Virus record (IMG/VR): IMGVR_UViG_3300010885_037119
Coordinates: 1-28,224 of that record
DNA length: 28,224 nucleotides
Source of the DNA: a virus
Reading direction: 5' to 3' (one strand)
The position numbers and the translations under genes are program-made. The notes below the pieces were generated by a model. It saw only the letters and a program-made list of their open reading frames with translations, made no database searches and was not told the DNA's origin. Shown piece after piece: positions 8,667-17,821 of this stretch. The number at the start of each line of letters is the position of its first letter. Positions within the stretch are counted from its first letter, which is position 1.

Positions 8667-11600
8667 TTAAGCCAATGTTAGTGTGGTACTACGTGTTACA
8701 CCGTCACTACCGCGTACACTAATCTTGAGTGATGTGTTACTGACTAACTGGAAGCTCATATCACTGTTGTTGTTAAGTGTCACAGTGGCTGTACTAATAT
8801 TTGCAACTACACTACCGCCCAAATATGCAGTACCACCGATACCCACACCACCAACCACAGTCAATGCACCTGTTACTGAACTTACAGCTGTTGTAGTTGA
8901 AGTAATACTCAAACTGTTTAGTGTATTACTCAAACTAGCACCAGTTGCAGGACCAGAAATATCAACCCAGAAAGAGTTGACACCATCAGTGCTGTAACGA
9001 TAAATTACGTCATTGGCTGTGTTATACCATGCGTCACCTAATGTTGGTCCACTTGGGGCTGTGGTCGAAGCAGTCTGTTTACCAGCACCGCCACTACCTG
9101 TGAATCCAGTACCGCCCTGTGGTCCCTGTGCACCAATTGATCCGGCGAATCCTTGTGGTCCTTGTGGTCCTTGTGCACCAATTGATCCGGTAAATCCCTG
9201 TGGTCCTTGTGCACCAGTTACACCAATCGATCCAGTAAATCCAACTGATCCAGAGAATCCCTGTGGTCCTTGTGCACCAATTGATCCGGTGAATCCCTGT
9301 GGCCCTTGTGCACCAGTGGCTCCAATTGATCCAGTGAAACCTGTAACACCAATTGATCCAGTAAATCCAACAGATCCAGAGAATCCTTGTGGTCCCTGTG
9401 CACCAATTGATCCAGTGAAACCTGTAACACCAATTGATCCAGTAAATCCAACAGATCCAGAGAATCCTTGTGGTCCCTGTGCACCAATTGATCCAGTAAA
9501 TCCAACTGAACCAGCAAATCCTTGTGGTCCAACACTACCAGTAAATCCTTGTGGTCCCTGATCACCAACACTACCACTGAAACCAACTGCACCTTGTGGT
9601 CCAGCGAATCCAAATCCTGGGCTAGTATAATCAACCCAATAACTGTTTACGCCATCATTGGTGTAACGATAAATTGTATCAGTTGCGGTGTTATACCACT
9701 GATCACCAGCATTTGGATTAGTAGGAGGTGTTGCGCCCACTGTTGGAACTGCACTGGCACCAGCTGGTCCAACACTACCAGAATATCCAAGTGATCCAGT
9801 GTAACCTTGTGGTCCCTGTGGTCCTTGTGGTCCAGTAATACTACCAATGTCAGCAAATCCATCAATACTACCTGGAGCAGATGAGTTTGAATACACCCAG
9901 AGATGTCCAGTGTCAGCTACCAGAATACCATCACCCATGGTTGGGGTTGGATCAAAGCTGGTAAAAGCTATTAACGAAGCAGTGCCGGTAGATCCAATAA
10001 TTCTAACTGATGTTCCAGCAGGTCCAACACTACCAGTAAATCCTTGTGGTCCCTGTGCACCAACTGATCCAGTAAATCCAACTGAACCAGCAAATCCTTG
10101 TGGTCCAACACTACCAGTAAATCCTTGTGGTCCTTGTGCACCAACAGATCCAGCAAAACCAATAATACCCTGTGGTCCTTGTGCACCAACAGATCCAGCA
10201 AAACCAACAATACCCTGTGGTCCCTGTGCACCTACACTGCCAGTGAAACCAATAATACCTTGTGGTCCTTGTGCACCAACCGATCCGGCAAATCCAGTGA
10301 TACCTTGTGGTCCCTGTGCGCCTACACTACCAGTGAAACCAATGTTACCCTGTGTGCCTTGTGGTCCAATTGCACCAGTTAGGTTGATGGTCCATGAACT
10401 ATAAGATCCACTGCCCAAACTACCTGTGATACTAATTGTCAATGCACCAGTTCCAGTCACATAATTGGTCACTGTACCAACAACATAATTACTGGCATCT
10501 TTTAGAACCATTACTGTCTGACCAACAGAATAACTCAAATTCAAATCATTGGTCATGAATACTGCTGTACCAGCATTGGTGATAGAGAATGTGGTATTAC
10601 TAGTAGTCTTATATGTACTTCCTTGGCTACCAGTGAATCCAATTATACCAACTGATCCAGTAAATCCAGCAACACCCTGTGGGCCCTGAGCACCTGTAAC
10701 ACCCTGTGGTCCTTGCGCACCAGTGACACCCTGTGGTCCCTGTGCACCTACACTACCAGAGAAACCAATAGCACCAATACTACCTGAATAACCTTGTGGT
10801 CCTTGTGCACCAACTGATCCTGAATAACCAAGTGATCCTGAAAATCCAATTGTACCTGTGGCACCAGTTGGTCCAGTAACGTTGCCTACATCTGTAAAGC
10901 CATCAACGCTGCCGGGAGCTGATGAGTTTGAATATACCCATAGATGACCAGTATCAGCGACAATAACACCATCTCCCATTGCTGGTGATGGATCAAAGTT
11001 ACTGAGTGCTAATAGAGAAGCTGTACTGGTGGTTCCGATAATTCTAACAGATGTTCCAGCGGCACCGACACTACCTGTAAATCCAATACCACCAATACTA
11101 CCAGTGTAACCTTGTGGCCCCTGTGCGCCAATACTACCTGCATATCCGATAACACCTTGTGGTCCTTGTGGTCCAACACTGCCTGTAAATCCACTATCTC
11201 CGGTAGATCCAGTAAAGCCGATAGCGCCCTGTGGTCCTTGTGGTCCAGTATCACCGTGAATACCTTGAACACCCTGTGGTCCCTGTGCTCCAACTGATCC
11301 AGAGAAACCAATCATACCTTGATCGCCCACCGATCCAGAGAAACCAATTACACCCTGTGGTCCCTGTGCACCAACGCTACCAGAGAAACCAATTACACCC
11401 TGTGGTCCTTGATCACCCACCGATCCAGCGAAACCAGTTACACCTTGTGGTCCCTGTGCACCAGTGGCGCCAATACCACCCGTTAATTGCATCTGCCAGT
11501 TGGTTGAAGAAGCACTAGTTGGAGTTCCACCAGCGCTGTTAACATCAACAAAAACTGTCCAGCCAGCTCCACCAGCAAATTGAATCTGGTTGATTCGGCC

Positions 11601-12866
11601 AATATAATAATAAGTTGATCCACTAGATGTATCAACTATCCTGATGAAATCACCTACTGCAAATGATTGAATATCTGCTACATTCCAATTGATTGATGTT
11701 CCTACTAATGAACCATTTGTTACAAAAGTTTTACTAAACGATTGTGCTGCAAATCCAGCACCTTGTGGTCCAATTGAACCAGTAAATCCAAGAATACCCT
11801 GTGGGCCCTGAGCACCAGCGGCTCCGATACTACCGGTAAATCCAATTCCACCCTGTGGTCCCTGTGGGCCCTGAGCACCAGCGGCACCCTGTGGACCAGC
11901 ACTACCAGTGTAACCCAATGATCCAACAGAACCGGAATAACCATAACCGACACTGATACCATTGATATGAATTGAACCGCCTACATACATGTCACCTTGA
12001 ATACCAGCACCGCCAGCAACCTGCAACGCACCGGTTAGAATAGAGGTGGAACTTGCTGTGGAATTGACTTTGACGCCGGCACTGGACACCCAGTTGTTGC
12101 CGCCATCATATAACCAGCTGATGTATGGACTAGAGGTTGAACCAATTTTCAAACCACTATTAGACGCACTAGCTGCATTTGAAGAAGATGTGCTCAGTGT
12201 GATAACATGATCACCTGTGGCAATATTGGTTGAATTAACAACAAACTGTGTGCCACCTACATATAAATCACCGGCAAAATGTCCACTGCCACCAACATAG
12301 AGATCACCAGAAACACCTGTACCACCGGCCACTGTCAACGCACCAGTTGTTGGGCTAACAGAAGGAGTAGAATTGTTAATGGATGAAGTACCTGTACTAA
12401 CCGAAGTAACGATTGGACTACCATTGACCAGCAATGCAGTTGGGGTTGCGCTAAGAGCCAATGTTCCAATATAGATTGTGCCGGTAGAAACATACAATGA
12501 ACGAATTGGTGCGGCTGAAGAACCAATGTCTACCGATGCATTAGCGGGAATAATTGATGCCGCGATGTTCATGCCACCGCCAACAGTAATGCTACCGCCC
12601 AATCCTATTCCACCGGTGACTACTAACGCGCCAGTGGTGGTGCTTGTGCTATTTGTTGAATTGGTGATATATAGTGCATGGGTAGAAGTATTGCCACGAC
12701 CAGCAACGCTGTCTAATGTACTGGTATCGTCGATAGAAACTGAATTGGACCCAAAAGCGGATACGGTGATATCATTTCCGCCAGTGATGTTAGAAACTCC
12801 GGCGGTGGTCTGGGTTGCCCCACTTGGGAAGATAATTCCTGCATTTCCTGATAATATTAAACTCAT
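8667..12866 (-). CDS. Collagen-like long tail fibre
   Basis: 1399 aa. Residues ~1-305 are a beta-rich head-proximal part containing three TGAL-x-V-x-GG-x-G motifs. About six collagen-like Gly-X-Y blocks, rich in GPQ, GAQ, GFT, GS(V/I) triplets, follow between residues ~307 and 1255. Non-collagenous inserts interrupt them at roughly 370-459, 603-665, 748-827, 948-1008, 1033-1085 and 1258-1302. The second and fourth inserts are near copies (TSVRIIG ... [14 protein letters not shown]), as are the fifth and sixth (GD-x-WYNTA-x-D-x-IYRY). A last TGALTVVGG motif lies near the C-terminus. Such fibres trimerise as collagen helices in other phages. ATG at 12866 has GGGGA upstream. A terminator and a CATAAATA octamer precede it. 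A structural fibre is near certain; its receptor is unknown. Confidence 0.92.
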   Translation of the reverse strand: MSLILSGNAGIIFPSGATQTTAGVSNITGGNDITVSAFGSNSVSIDDTSTLDSVAGRGNTSTHALYITNSTNSTSTTTGALVVTGGIGLGGSITVGGGMNIAASIIPANASVDIGSSAAPIRSLYVSTGTIYIGTLALSATPTALLVNGSPIVTSVSTGTSSINNSTPSVSPTTGALTVAGGTGVSGDLYVGGSGHFAGDLYVGGTQFVVNSTNIATGDHVITLSTSSSNAASASNSGLKIGSTSSPYISWLYDGGNNWVSSAGVKVNSTASSTSILTGALQVAGGAGIQGDMYVGGSIHINGISVGYGYSGSVGSLGYTGSAGPQGAAGAQGPQGPQGGIGFTGSIGAAGAQGPQGILGFTGSIGPQGAGFAAQSFSKTFVTNGSLVGTSINWNVADIQSFAVGDFIRIVDTSSGSTYYYIGRINQIQFAGGAGWTVFVDVNSAGGTPTSASSTNWQMQLTGGIGATGAQGPQGVTGFAGSVGDQGPQGVIGFSGSVGAQGPQGVIGFSGSVGDQGMIGFSGSVGAQGPQGVQGIHGDTGPQGPQGAIGFTGSTGDSGFTGSVGPQGPQGVIGYAGSIGAQGPQGYTGSIGGIGFTGSVGAAGTSVRIIGTTSTASLLALSNFDPSPAMGDGVIVADTGHLWVYSNSSAPGSVDGFTDVGNVTGPTGATGTIGFSGSLGYSGSVGAQGPQGYSGSIGAIGFSGSVGAQGPQGVTGAQGPQGVTGAQGPQGVAGFTGSVGIIGFTGSQGSTYKTTSNTTFSITNAGTAVFMTNDLNLSYSVGQTVMVLKDASNYVVGTVTNYVTGTGALTISITGSLGSGSYSSWTINLTGAIGPQGTQGNIGFTGSVGAQGPQGITGFAGSVGAQGPQGIIGFTGSVGAQGPQGIVGFAGSVGAQGPQGIIGFAGSVGAQGPQGFTGSVGPQGFAGSVGFTGSVGAQGPQGFTGSVGPAGTSVRIIGSTGTASLIAFTSFDPTPTMGDGILVADTGHLWVYSNSSAPGSIDGFADIGSITGPQGPQGPQGYTGSLGYSGSVGPAGASAVPTVGATPPTNPNAGDQWYNTATDTIYRYTNDGVNSYWVDYTSPGFGFAGPQGAVGFSGSVGDQGPQGFTGSVGPQGFAGSVGFTGSIGAQGPQGFSGSVGFTGSIGVTGFTGSIGAQGPQGFSGSVGFTGSIGVTGFTGSIGATGAQGPQGFTGSIGAQGPQGFSGSVGFTGSIGVTGAQGPQGFTGSIGAQGPQGPQGFAGSIGAQGPQGGTGFTGSGGAGKQTASTTAPSGPTLGDAWYNTANDVIYRYSTDGVNSFWVDISGPATGASLSNTLNSLSITSTTTAVSSVTGALTVVGGVGIGGTAYLGGSVVANISTATVTLNNNSDMSFQLVSNTSLKISVRGSDGVTRSTTLTLA
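9105..11945 (-). repeat. Collagen Gly-X-Y coding repeats
   Basis: Dozens of near-identical DNA blocks (forward cttgtggtccctgtgcacca, gatccagtaaatcc and variants) encode GAQGPQG and GFTGSVG triplet runs. Segments carrying an insert plus its flanking collagen block are also duplicated, for example around 9490-9560 and 10065-10135. Such DNA is prone to unequal recombination. Confidence 0.85.
9322..9483 (-). repeat. 81-bp tandem duplication in the collagen fibre
   Basis: Two adjacent 81-bp copies start at 9322 and 9403, each beginning ccaattgatccagtgaaacc. A third partial copy starts at 9484 and diverges after 14 bases. The unit is 27 codons ([15 protein letters not shown] then [12 protein letters not shown]), so copy-number changes keep the frame and the triplet register. 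Confidence 0.85.
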
Positions 12867-12982
12867 TGTATTCCCCGGTTATATTATATTGTGGTGTTGC
12901 TCGTTTTAATATCCGCTCTTGCTAGATGGTCAGCAACAGCAGTTTTCATATGTTTGGTTTTTTGATTTTATTGCTACGTGGT

Positions 12983-12990
12983 TATTTATG
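12983..12990 (-). promoter_or_regulatory. Late-promoter-like octamer CATAAATA
   Basis: Sits 117 nt upstream of the collagen fibre start and 9 nt downstream of the terminator ending the hydrolase gene. Confidence 0.5.
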
Positions 12991-12998
12991 CTTGAAGT

Positions 12999-13021
12999 AA
13001 AAAACTGCATCAAAGATGTAG
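12999..13021 (-). terminator. Intrinsic terminator after the alpha/beta hydrolase gene
   Basis: In minus sense CTACATC-TTT-GATGCAG forms a 7-position stem with one mismatch and is followed by six T. It lies 5 nt past the hydrolase stop (13026), immediately before the next late-promoter-like motif. Confidence 0.7.
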
Positions 13022-13025
13022 AAAT

Positions 13026-13640
13026 TCAAATGACGGCTATTATCTTGTTGACCAATCTTTTGATTAAGTCAGTACTTTGTAGGATTTCATAGTGATTAAA
13101 TCCCATGTTAATTTGATCAATTGTATCTAAACTTTGTTGACTTCTAACTGTGACGATACCGTCATTGGCCTGTCCCAAAAATAATGGATTATCACCCTTG
13201 GTTGTGACTACAGTGGTCCATTTTTTTGGTATAGTAAACTGTTGAATTCTTTTGATTGGCCAAGAATGTGGAGAAATATCTGCTAATAATTGTTCACGTG
13301 GAAACACAATATGTAGTAATTTTGCTGACTCACAACCACCATATGGTGTGCTAATGGTAAATCCACCCACGGTTTGTGATTTAAATTCTTGTGCTAGATG
13401 TAGTGCATATACTCCACCTAGGCTATGTGCTATAAAGTATAATTTTTGTTTGGTTTCAGATTGATTGATAGTTTCAATCATGTCTTTGAGGTTATTATCA
13501 AACCCGTGGTCACTGTTATAATCCAGTGTGATTTCTTGTATATCTCGGTGCGCCATTTCAACATCATGCGCAAGTTGCTGTCTGACATAATTCCAACTAG
13601 CACTAGACGAATTAGCTCCGTGTATATAAACAAGAATCAT
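13026..13640 (-). CDS. Alpha/beta hydrolase (esterase/lipase-like)
   Basis: 204 aa, about the size of a minimal alpha/beta hydrolase. The oxyanion HG motif is at H7-G8 in LVYIHGANSSSASW. The nucleophile elbow is A71-H-S73-L-G75-G, with Ala in place of the first Gly of G-x-S-x-G. D160 (ANDGIVTV) and H183 (NHYEIL) complete a plausible Ser-Asp-His triad. No signal peptide or membrane segment is seen, so it would act in the cytoplasm or on the virion. Its place between fibre genes suggests de-esterification of host surface glycan, but a host-directed role is equally possible. AAGGAG lies 7 nt before ATG and GCTAAATA lies 35 nt upstream. A terminator follows, so it is a single-gene unit. Fold is confident, substrate unknown. 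Confidence 0.85.
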   Translation of the reverse strand: MILVYIHGANSSSASWNYVRQQLAHDVEMAHRDIQEITLDYNSDHGFDNNLKDMIETINQSETKQKLYFIAHSLGGVYALHLAQEFKSQTVGGFTISTPYGGCESAKLLHIVFPREQLLADISPHSWPIKRIQQFTIPKKWTTVVTTKGDNPLFLGQANDGIVTVRSQQSLDTIDQINMGFNHYEILQSTDLIKRLVNKIIAVI

Positions 13641-13674
13641 TTTTTACTCCTTGAGTTAAGGTAGGTCTGACTCT

Positions 13675-13682
13675 TATTTAGC
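13675..13682 (-). promoter_or_regulatory. Late-promoter-like octamer GCTAAATA
   Basis: Lies 35 nt upstream of the hydrolase start in a 111-nt divergent intergenic region, back to back with the plus-strand sigma70-like promoter of the glycosyltransferase-like gene. Confidence 0.5.
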
Positions 13683-13699
13683 TTTGTGCAGTGCAATAA

Positions 13700-13728
13700 T
13701 TGACTGGTAATTTAATTTTCGGTATAAT
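13700..13728 (+). promoter_or_regulatory. Near-consensus sigma70 promoter
   Basis: TTGACT (13700-13705), a 17-bp spacer and TATAAT (13723-13728) differ from the bacterial consensus at one position only. It points at the plus-strand gene starting at 13752, whose AGGAG site is at 13740-13744. It is the best host-type promoter seen in the window. Confidence 0.8.
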
Positions 13729-13751
13729 AGTTAAAAGTCAGGAGAACAGTT

Positions 13752-14477
13752 ATGTCGGAATCAAAAAACAAAAAACTTGGTCTAATTCAGTCTCGCGGAG
13801 TGGGAGATTGTATCATTTCATTGCCCATTGCCAACTACTATCGTCGACAAGGTTGGGACATCTACTGGCCTATCTGTGAAAACTTTATTCCAAATTTTCA
13901 AGATTCTGTGCCTTGGGTGCATTGGATTCCCATTCCAGTAGACACTGGTGCATTTTTCTACGATGTACCCATGAAACGTCTGAAAAATTTCAAATGTGAT
14001 GAGATTATTGTGCTATATCAAGCACTTACTGGTCATGACTTCCACGAAACTCCATACTTTCAACACACCAAATTTGATCAATGCAAATATATAGTGGCCA
14101 ATGTTCCATTCTTGGAAAAGTGGAAACTAGCTGAATGTATTATCAGGAATCCTGCCAGAGAGCAGGCATTGTATGATCGATTGGTCAAGAACCCAAATTA
14201 TGTGGTTATACATTTACAGGGCAGTGACCATCGTGCTACATTTGATGCTAGCACTATTCCCAGTGATTGGCAGATTATCGAAATCACAGAACAAACCAAT
14301 TGCATTTTTGACTGGCTCACCATCCTAGAAAAAGCACAAAGTCTTGTTATGGTGGATTCCGTATTTGCCAACTTGGTTGATCAATTGGGCATTGGTGATG
14401 ATCGTTATTTTATTCCACGATCACATATTGGATTGACTCCAGTGTTGGGTCAACATTGGACTTGGTTAGACAAGTGA
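13752..14477 (+). CDS. Glycosyltransferase-like protein (GT9/heptosyltransferase-like)
   Basis: 241 aa on the plus strand amid minus-strand tail genes. The N-terminus (KLGLIQSRGVGDCIISLPIA) resembles the first Rossmann strand and loop of GT9 LPS heptosyltransferases, where a G-x-GD segment binds substrate. A second Rossmann-like part carries VVIHLQGSD and, toward the C-terminus, a glycosyltransferase-like MVDSVFANLVDQLG segment. It is shorter than full heptosyltransferases (~320-350 aa), so it may be a minimal or remodelled form. Strong expression signals (sigma70-like promoter, AGGAG 7 nt before ATG) suggest early expression by host polymerase. It converges on the adhesin gene at 14484 with a 6-nt gap. 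A role in altering host or virion glycans is inferred; family call moderate. Confidence 0.7.
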   Translation: MSESKNKKLGLIQSRGVGDCIISLPIANYYRRQGWDIYWPICENFIPNFQDSVPWVHWIPIPVDTGAFFYDVPMKRLKNFKCDEIIVLYQALTGHDFHETPYFQHTKFDQCKYIVANVPFLEKWKLAECIIRNPAREQALYDRLVKNPNYVVIHLQGSDHRATFDASTIPSDWQIIEITEQTNCIFDWLTILEKAQSLVMVDSVFANLVDQLGIGDDRYFIPRSHIGLTPVLGQHWTWLDK

Positions 14478-14483
14478 AATAGG

Positions 14484-15377
14484 TCAGGGCAAGGTTATAC
14501 CAGTGCCCCACATTACATTAACACCTCCTGATCCCCCAGTGCCTTTAATATTTTTAGCCCATCCACTACCACCACCTTTTGCTCCACCCGTGCCGCCGAA
14601 TGAAGAATTTGGTCCAGGACCACCCGCTCCGCCGTTAGATCCTCCGCCATTAGGAAAAGTTCCAGTTTTTCCTTGCCCGGACACACCCACTCCGCCACCC
14701 CCGCTACCATTAACAAATCTAGTAGGCAAAATATGTCCTCCCGCACCACCGCCGCCAGAGGCATTATCGTTTCCACCATCCCCGCCATTTCCAGTGTATC
14801 CTCCCGCACCACCTCCACCTCCTTCGAATTCCCCTGATCCGCCGACTCCGCCACCACCGGTGTCACCCGCACTAACAGAATAGTTACCACCTGCAGAGAT
14901 TCCACTACTATTACCAGTTAGTCCTCCCCCGCCACCTTCTGCCCATATGATGCTGGGATCATCAAAATAACTGTCCCCGCCTTTGTTTCCGCCGGTTCCG
15001 CCTCTACCGACCACTACCTTAATTCTTTGACCGGGGGTAACGGGATAGTTAGTCATCCAAGCCAATCCACCACCACCACCAGCAGAGCCGCCAGTTCCAA
15101 TATTACCGCTACCGCCTGCGCCAACACATACCACATTGACAAAATTAACTCTCGCCGGAACAATAAAAAGGCCTGTTCCGGGATTAAATGAGCGACTGCC
15201 AGGAACCACATAAGTTTTACCGTGAAAATCATCAAAATTGATTGGTCCATTAAAATCATTACTCAACGCTCTTAAATTTATATTAGCAAATGACACCGTG
15301 GACGTGCCTGTGCTACTAATTCCTAGTTCGTTTAGCATGTCAAGTACTGAAATTGGTCCTGTAGCTCGTATTGTCAT
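14484..15377 (-). CDS. Glycine-rich tail adhesin, copy A
   Basis: 297 aa. Residues 1-55 are a short N-terminal module (ATGPISVLDMLNELG, then RALSNDFNGPINFDDFHGK-x-Y) shared with the next gene. Then comes a beta strand region (GTGLFIVPARVNFVNVVCVGAG) and a long Gly/Ser/Asn region with GGGGG runs, including YPVTPGQRIKVVVGRGG and GGYTGNGGDGGNDNASGGGGAGG. It ends in GGVNVMWGTGI. The organisation matches the glycine-rich domain of phage tail tips and is paralogous along its length to 15387-16274. No good SD is visible before ATG at 15377, and the 9-nt gap suggests coupling to the preceding gene. A receptor-binding role is inferred. Confidence 0.82.
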   Translation of the reverse strand: MTIRATGPISVLDMLNELGISSTGTSTVSFANINLRALSNDFNGPINFDDFHGKTYVVPGSRSFNPGTGLFIVPARVNFVNVVCVGAGGSGNIGTGGSAGGGGGLAWMTNYPVTPGQRIKVVVGRGGTGGNKGGDSYFDDPSIIWAEGGGGGLTGNSSGISAGGNYSVSAGDTGGGGVGGSGEFEGGGGGAGGYTGNGGDGGNDNASGGGGAGGHILPTRFVNGSGGGGVGVSGQGKTGTFPNGGGSNGGAGGPGPNSSFGGTGGAKGGGSGWAKNIKGTGGSGGVNVMWGTGITLP

Positions 15378-15386
15378 GATATTATA

Positions 15387-16274
15387 TTACGCCGCATTAT
15401 CGGGAAAACTTCTTCCAGTTCCCCATATTATTCGAACTGCCCCACTACTGCCACTTCCTGATGAAAGTGAATTTCTCATTCCACCGCCCCCATAAGCTCC
15501 ACCTATACGACCATTATTAGGCAATCCACCACCATGGTTATCGGGCGATCCGCCACCGCCGGGAAATATACCAGTAGAACCCTGTCCGTAAACACCCACT
15601 CCACCCGCACCACCCCCAGATCCACCGGCGCCACCACCACCTGAAGCATTGTCAGTGTCTCCATCTCCACCATTGCCAGTATATCCACCGGCACCACCGG
15701 GGCTGCCACCAGATTGACCAACTCCGCCATTACCGCCACCAGATGAACCAAATGATTTTGAAACTACAAATCTGCCACCACCACCCACGCCTTGGCTATT
15801 TCCCACTGTGCCACCACCACCACCTTCAGCATAACATGTGCTGGTGTTGACAAAAAAGCTAGAACCCCCTGCTGCGCCCGAACCTGGACCAGTGCCAGCA
15901 CCGCCAACGCCTAACGCATAACTTTGACCCGGAGTAACAGGATAATTGTTTAACCATGCCAATCCACCACCTCCACCACTGGTGTTGAATGCTCCAAGTT
16001 GTCGCCCTCCACCTCCACCGCCTACACATACCACGGATATGGCAGTGACTCCAGCAGGTGGCACAAATTGATGAGTTGTGGCCGTGGTAAATAATATTGA
16101 GCCGGGTGGAATAGCATGTTTTCCATAAAAATGACCAATACCAGTTACTCCGGTGAGATCACCACTCAATGCTTTGGTAGAAGTATCGCCCAAGGAAATA
16201 TACGTACCGGTGGTCAAACCCAGTTCTACTTGTATATCCAACATCGAGATTGTTCCGGTGGTTTGTAGCGTCAT
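15387..16274 (-). CDS. Glycine-rich tail adhesin, copy B
   Basis: 295 aa, a paralogue of the next gene downstream. The N-terminal module TTGTISMLDIQVELG...KALSGDLTG...HFYGKHA corresponds position by position to that of copy A. It is followed by FVPPAGVTAISVVCVGGGGGG, a YPVTPGQSYALGVGGAG strand pair, the shared GGYTGNGGDGDTDNASGGGG stretch, and a C-terminal GAVRIIWGTGRSFP. N-terminal modules are conserved and Gly-loop tips differ, as expected if tips vary with the receptor. AATAAATA lies 53 nt upstream. Together with copy A it looks like a recent tandem duplication. Confidence 0.82.
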   Translation of the reverse strand: MTLQTTGTISMLDIQVELGLTTGTYISLGDTSTKALSGDLTGVTGIGHFYGKHAIPPGSILFTTATTHQFVPPAGVTAISVVCVGGGGGGRQLGAFNTSGGGGGLAWLNNYPVTPGQSYALGVGGAGTGPGSGAAGGSSFFVNTSTCYAEGGGGGTVGNSQGVGGGGRFVVSKSFGSSGGGNGGVGQSGGSPGGAGGYTGNGGDGDTDNASGGGGAGGSGGGAGGVGVYGQGSTGIFPGGGGSPDNHGGGLPNNGRIGGAYGGGGMRNSLSSGSGSSGAVRIIWGTGRSFPDNAA

Positions 16275-16325
16275 ATGGAATTAATTTTATAAGATAACCT
16301 GCCATTGATATCACTGGCTATATTG

Positions 16326-16958
16326 TTATTTATTTCCGACCAGTGTCAAATTGATATTGAATGGTATACTATATCTTAATATTTCAGATTTGCATTCCGT
16401 AACACAGTGATCCATCCATCCGGGAAACATAATTATCCTGCCAATCTTGGGGGTATAGTGCACTGATGGTGCATAAAATGGAGATTCTGAAAACATGCTG
16501 GGAAAAGGATGAACCGTCTGGGCACCCTGAGGAAATACGATAAAATCACCAGAGTCTTGATCTATTGTATGGTAGTACACCCCAGAAATATGAGACATGC
16601 CATGATTATGCTTGCCCATATAGTCCCCTTGTGTCATTTCAACTAACCAAGAGTCTACAACATGGAAACTACAAGGCTTGGCACCAATTTTTTCAAGATA
16701 ATTAACAAGACATTTGAAAATATAAGATTTTAAATTGATTAAATTATGTTCTTCAATGATGTTGATAGGCAAATTCAAATTTAATTTGTTGCCATTCTTG
16801 CCTTTGTCCCATGGATAATTAGAAGAATCGGTCAAGTTTGGCGCTATTAATGGAATAATCTGTTGAAGTTCTGAGGTTATTTCCAGCAATTCCTCATCAG
16901 TCGCGTCATTTACAAAGATAGGACAACCAAATATAGCATCTACAGAATTTTCAATCAA
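16326..16958 (-). CDS. 2OG-Fe(II) oxygenase (2OG-FeII_Oxy_5 type)
   Basis: 210 aa starting at TTG (16958). TATAGG lies 8 nt upstream, a TAG in frame closes the frame just above, and no ATG is available. The fold signature is GKHNHGMSHISGVYY, with H117 and H119 as proximal metal ligands. GRIIMFPGWMDHCV then supplies distal H184, and R195 in LRYSIPFNIN is the predicted 2-oxoglutarate contact. It is homologous in layout to the enzyme at 5498-6097 but clearly diverged, so the pair is old or separately acquired. It follows the 174-aa unknown gene by 14 nt and precedes adhesin copy B. Enzyme class is confident; substrate unknown. Confidence 0.87.
   Translation of the reverse strand: MIENSVDAIFGCPIFVNDATDEELLEITSELQQIIPLIAPNLTDSSNYPWDKGKNGNKLNLNLPINIIEEHNLINLKSYIFKCLVNYLEKIGAKPCSFHVVDSWLVEMTQGDYMGKHNHGMSHISGVYYHTIDQDSGDFIVFPQGAQTVHPFPSMFSESPFYAPSVHYTPKIGRIIMFPGWMDHCVTECKSEILRYSIPFNINLTLVGNK
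16327..16334 (-). promoter_or_regulatory. Late-promoter-like octamer AATAAATA
   Basis: Overlaps the stop codon of the upstream 2OG oxygenase gene (16326-16328) and lies 53 nt before adhesin copy B. Confidence 0.45.
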
Positions 16959-16972
16959 AATATCAACCTATA

Positions 16973-17497
16973 TCAGAATTTGTAAAAAGAAGAATAGAGT
17001 TTTACAAGTTTGCAAGGCTGACTTGCAACAATATGTGCTGGATTATCTTCACAGGCAATGACCGCGACATTGTTTTTGGTAACTGAATTAACTGTAAATT
17101 CTGGTCCAAAAATAAAACCAAGTTGACAAACATCGAGGGTGGCCGTTTGTCCCTGTGACAACTCAATCGAAGTATTGATCAAAGTTTCATTAGTTGACGG
17201 TATAATGCAATAATAAATTGAATTGTCTTCGCGAGATGCCACCCGAAACGAGCTGGCTGCGTAATCTTTCCAAGGAAAAACATCACCAATCATAACGTTA
17301 TCTCCAAGTACTGAAGAATTTGGAAAACTCATTTCAAAACTGCCAGCGACAACAACATGGCGATATGGATAAGTGGCCGGCGTAAACGCTGATTCCACCA
17401 GTTGACCATCAATAATTGAACCAGCAAGATCATATATTGATGAATTAATCAACATTCTACAATTTTTTAAAATTACTTTTTTAGAAACATTAATCAT
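16973..17497 (-). CDS. Unknown phage protein in adhesin operon
   Basis: 174 aa, not recognised. It begins MINVSKKVILKNCRMLINSS and appears mostly beta-stranded (alternating hydrophobics such as YRHVVVAGSFEMSF and TATLDVCQLGFIFG). It has four cysteines, no membrane segment and no obvious catalytic motif. The start overlaps the previous gene's stop by one base (TAATG), so it is translationally coupled to the 107-aa gene. Position between a gp38-like adhesin and an oxygenase suggests a structural or accessory tail role, without direct evidence. Confidence 0.7.
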   Translation of the reverse strand: MINVSKKVILKNCRMLINSSIYDLAGSIIDGQLVESAFTPATYPYRHVVVAGSFEMSFPNSSVLGDNVMIGDVFPWKDYAASSFRVASREDNSIYYCIIPSTNETLINTSIELSQGQTATLDVCQLGFIFGPEFTVNSVTKNNVAVIACEDNPAHIVASQPCKLVKLYSSFYKF

Positions 17498-17820
17498 TAC
17501 ACAATCTCCAATGCATATGGGTATGGACTTACATCATCTCCGGCATCATGTGACCCTGTAATGAATACCGAATACCTAAAATCCAATAGACTCTGTTCTG
17601 CAGCTTGAATTTGATTGATCATTAAATTAATTTGTTCATATGTTTTTTGCATATCTTCAAGAGATGACTCCGATATGTTTTCTCCAGTGACTGGATTATA
17701 AATCAAATAAGATCCCTGAGTTGCCTGTTCATAATTTGTAGGAACCAAAGTGGTGACCTCGGTCATATTTCCATCGATTTCCTGCATACTTGTTTCTAGC
17801 TTGTTAATAATAATTTTCAT
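17497..17820 (-). CDS. Small helical phage protein, possibly adhesin accessory
   Basis: 107 aa, not recognised. The middle (residues ~55-83: LEDMQKTYEQINLMINQIQA) is predicted helical and coiled-coil-like, flanked by YLIYNPVTGENI before it and DFRYSVFITGSHD after it. It starts one base after the stop of the gp38-like adhesin gene and shares one base with the next start, so the three form a tightly coupled unit. A chaperone or connector for the adhesin is one possibility. Confidence 0.7.
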   Translation of the reverse strand: MKIIINKLETSMQEIDGNMTEVTTLVPTNYEQATQGSYLIYNPVTGENISESSLEDMQKTYEQINLMINQIQAAEQSLLDFRYSVFITGSHDAGDDVSPYPYALEIV

Positions 17821-17821
17821 G

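Noticed and set aside
9105-9620. Regularly spaced short direct repeats that look superficially like a CRISPR array
   Set aside because: The repeats are 9-bp multiples in one open frame encoding GPQ/GAQ/GFT triplets, with no distinct spacers of uniform length and no leader or cas genes.
9013-10404. Long plus-strand frames rich in Pro, Cys and Asn-Pro opposite the collagen fibre
   Set aside because: They are the antisense shadow of Gly-X-Y codons. They have no ribosome site and no promoter, and the minus-strand fibre explains the sequence completely.
14503-14883. Plus-strand proline-rich ORF of 126 codons
   Set aside because: Antisense of the polyglycine adhesin at 14484-15377; Gly codons read as Pro on the other strand.
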